The position numbers were made by a program, and so were the translations under genes. The notes under the pieces were generated by a model. That model did no database searches. It had not been told where the DNA came from and saw nothing but the letters and a program-made list of their open reading frames with translations. From Sphingomonas sp. C3-2 (GTDB lineage: Bacteria > Pseudomonadota > Alphaproteobacteria > Sphingomonadales > Sphingomonadaceae), in assembly GCF_033025475.1 (NCBI RefSeq), contig NZ_CP130322.1:1992001-2056000 (forward strand): a stretch of 64,000 nt of DNA, read 5' to 3'. Each line of letters opens with the position of its first letter. Position 1 is the first letter of the stretch. Of the stretch, positions 62,379 to 64,000 are shown piece after piece.

Positions 62379-64000
62379 TTATGCTGCAATAGTGGGTGCG
62401 GGTTGTTGGCCGCGCACGAGGCGGCCAGGCAGTTTTCCTGTCGGCTGGCCATTGCGCGCGATCACCGTGCCGCTGACGATCGTCGCCACATAACCATCGG
62501 CCTTCTGATCCAAGCGGCGGCCGCCGGCGGGGAGGTCATGGGTGACATACGGCGCATGAAGCGCCAGTCTGGCTTCATCAAGCAGGTTGAAATCGGCCTT
62601 GTAGCCAACGGCGATGACGCCGCGATCCTGCAGCCCCAGCGCCTTTGCAGGGTCCGCTGCAAGCATCTTGATCGCCTGTGGGATAGTGATTTTGCGCCCC
62701 TGATGATCGCGGGTCCAGTAGGTCAGCAGAAATGTGGGGTAGCTGGCATCGCAGATGACGCCGTAATGCGCGCCGCCATCGCCCAGCCCGACGATCGTGT
62801 CAGGGTGGTTCAGCAGGTCTGCGACCATGTCGAGTTTGCCATCATAATAGTTGCCGATCGCAACATAGAGCATGGCATTGCCGTCATCTTCGAGCAGCCA
62901 GTCATAAACCAGCTCGGTGGGGGTGACGCCTGCGCGCGCCGCCTGCGCCGCAACGCTTTGGTCGGGCGAGGGAGCATAATTGGGCGGGCTTCCGAGCTTG
63001 AACATCCAGTCCCATGACCGCCCAATGACTGCCAGGGGATGGCCGTCTGTCGGATCTTCCGCAAGCAGCGTGGCGCGGGTTTCCGGCTTGCGCAACTCGG
63101 CGATCTTTTCTTCCAGGGGAAGCTTTTCGATAGCGGCATAGCTTGGGCAAAGCCCGAACGGGTTCACCGACAGATTATGGCCGATGATCAATCCGATCGG
63201 ACGGGGAAAAACTTGGGCGGTAATCTGCGCGCCTTCGGCATTCGCCTTCTCGACATGCTTCAGCGCCAGATTCCAATCGGGCGTGCCCTCATTCGCGGTA
63301 CCGAGCGTAAAGGTTGCCGGGCGTCCCGATGCCTGGACAAGGCGCACGAGCGACTTTACTTCGGTTTCCCAATCAAGATGGGGCACGTCCAGCACAAGCT
63401 GCATAATGCCCTTATCGGCATCGCGCAGGCCGGCGGCGATCGCTTCCAGCTCTGCTTCCGATGCATCGAAGCTGGGAATTTGTGCGCCATCACGGGTGCG
63501 GTGAATGAATTGGCGCGAGGTGGCGAAACCCAATGCGCCCGCTTCAACCGCTTCGCGCGCCAAGGCGCGCATTTTGCTGAGATCATCTTCCGAAGCCGGA
63601 TCGCGTGCGGCGCCGCGTTCGCCCATCGCATAGACGCGCAAGGGGGAGTGGGGAAGGTAGGCGGCAACGTCGATATCAAGCGTGCGGCGATCCAGCGCGT
63701 CAAGATATTGCGGGAAGGTTTCCCAGTCCCAGCTCAAGCCATCGGCCATGACCACGCCGGGAATGTCTTCCACACCTTCCATGACGTTGATCAGCGTATC
63801 GCGATCTTCCGCGCGGCACGGCGCAAAGCCAACGCCGCAATTGCCAAGAACCGCAGTCGTTACGCCATGTGCGGAAGATGGGTTGAGCCGATCCGACCAA
63901 ATGGCCTGGCCGTCATAATGGGTGTGTGCATCCACAAAGCCGGGGGTGACGAGCAGGCCGGTCGCGTCGATTTCTTCTGCGCCCGTACCTTCAATGGCTC
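62379..64000 (-). CDS. D-aminoacylase / N-acyl-D-amino-acid deacylase-type amidohydrolase (5' end beyond window)
   Basis: Amidohydrolase-superfamily enzyme, at least 540 residues within the window and open at the right edge. The metal motif DAHTHYDGQ follows GLLVTPGFV, read through to 64000. [32 protein letters not shown] and the C-terminal [19 protein letters not shown] and [22 protein letters not shown] agree with the D-aminoacylase/N-acyl-D-glutamate deacylase branch. It would hydrolyse an amide bond in a small substrate. The Coq4-family gene follows after a 28-base gap. True specificity cannot be read from the sequence. Confidence 0.85.
   Translation of the reverse strand, partial: AIEGTGAEEIDATGLLVTPGFVDAHTHYDGQAIWSDRLNPSSAHGVTTAVLGNCGVGFAPCRAEDRDTLINVMEGVEDIPGVVMADGLSWDWETFPQYLDALDRRTLDIDVAAYLPHSPLRVYAMGERGAARDPASEDDLSKMRALAREAVEAGALGFATSRQFIHRTRDGAQIPSFDASEAELEAIAAGLRDADKGIMQLVLDVPHLDWETEVKSLVRLVQASGRPATFTLGTANEGTPDWNLALKHVEKANAEGAQITAQVFPRPIGLIIGHNLSVNPFGLCPSYAAIEKLPLEEKIAELRKPETRATLLAEDPTDGHPLAVIGRSWDWMFKLGSPPNYAPSPDQSVAAQAARAGVTPTELVYDWLLEDDGNAMLYVAIGNYYDGKLDMVADLLNHPDTIVGLGDGGAHYGVICDASYPTFLLTYWTRDHQGRKITIPQAIKMLAADPAKALGLQDRGVIAVGYKADFNLLDEARLALHAPYVTHDLPAGGRRLDQKADGYVATIVSGTVIARNGQPTGKLPGRLVRGQQPAPTIAA

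Overview
The window looks like chromosomal DNA of a high-GC alphaproteobacterium, most likely a sphingomonad (Sphingomonadales). The evidence is a Mic60/mitofilin gene next to hemC and hemD, a UrcA-family secreted protein, a FecA-type TonB-dependent receptor, a fused PabB-PabC, a short TilS, and strongly GC-skewed third codon positions. I see no tRNA or rRNA gene, CRISPR array, prophage or insertion sequence.

Layout. 1-4.1 kb (minus): start of a Mrp-type Na+/H+ antiporter operon, mrpAB fusion, mrpC and the 5' part of mrpD, which runs off the left edge. 4.3-14.9 kb: a two-armed catabolic cluster. The left arm (minus) holds a tandem alpha/beta hydrolase, a small protein of unknown function, LeuC/LeuD-type hydro-lyase subunits, an HMG-CoA-lyase-like enzyme and a type III CoA-transferase. 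The right arm (plus) holds an isochorismatase-fold amidase, two PuuE/imidase-like NodB-fold hydrolases, an aldehyde dehydrogenase and, convergent to it, a small LuxR-type regulator. Both arms start around a perfect 18-bp palindrome. I infer a route that opens a cyclic imide or amide, removes nitrogen, hydrates an unsaturated diacid, activates it with CoA and cleaves it. This is the best candidate here for an undescribed system. 15.4-17.6 kb: a small protein, an epoxide-hydrolase-like enzyme and a TIM-barrel isomerase.

18.1-24.2 kb (plus): a porin behind four tandem 11-bp Pho-box repeats, an OmpR/EnvZ-type two-component pair, then a beta-carbonic anhydrase overlapping a SulP transporter (probable bicarbonate uptake). 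24.2-27.3 kb: a DmlA/TtuC-type dehydrogenase, a MarR-type regulator and a divergent dicarboxylate symporter. 27.6-30.2 kb: a UrcA protein and a LytS/LytTR two-component pair. 30.5-35.5 kb: a protein of unknown function, a large DUF3857-transglutaminase-TPR protein, a DUF3800 protein and a small periplasmic protein.

35.5-50.8 kb is mostly housekeeping: ftsH, tilS, mic60-hemD-hemC, divergent tsaD-gpsA, a phasin, a Pr6Pr membrane protein, pabBC, an aspartate aminotransferase, a COG3146 acyltransferase, a RidA protein and an FUSC-like protein. 50.8-55.4 kb: a DUF3011 secreted protein, then a visibly lower-GC glycosyltransferase, methyltransferase and membrane-protein operon.

55.8-64 kb (all minus): a second catabolic-looking cluster with a pterin dehydratase, two short-chain dehydrogenases, a TonB receptor, a Coq4-family protein with an intact metal motif, and a D-aminoacylase-type amidohydrolase cut by the right edge. 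Two members are broken: an MFS transporter with a frameshift, and a 42-codon remnant of a medium-chain dehydrogenase. Uptake through the receptor followed by hydrolysis and oxidation is plausible, but the substrate cannot be read from the sequence.
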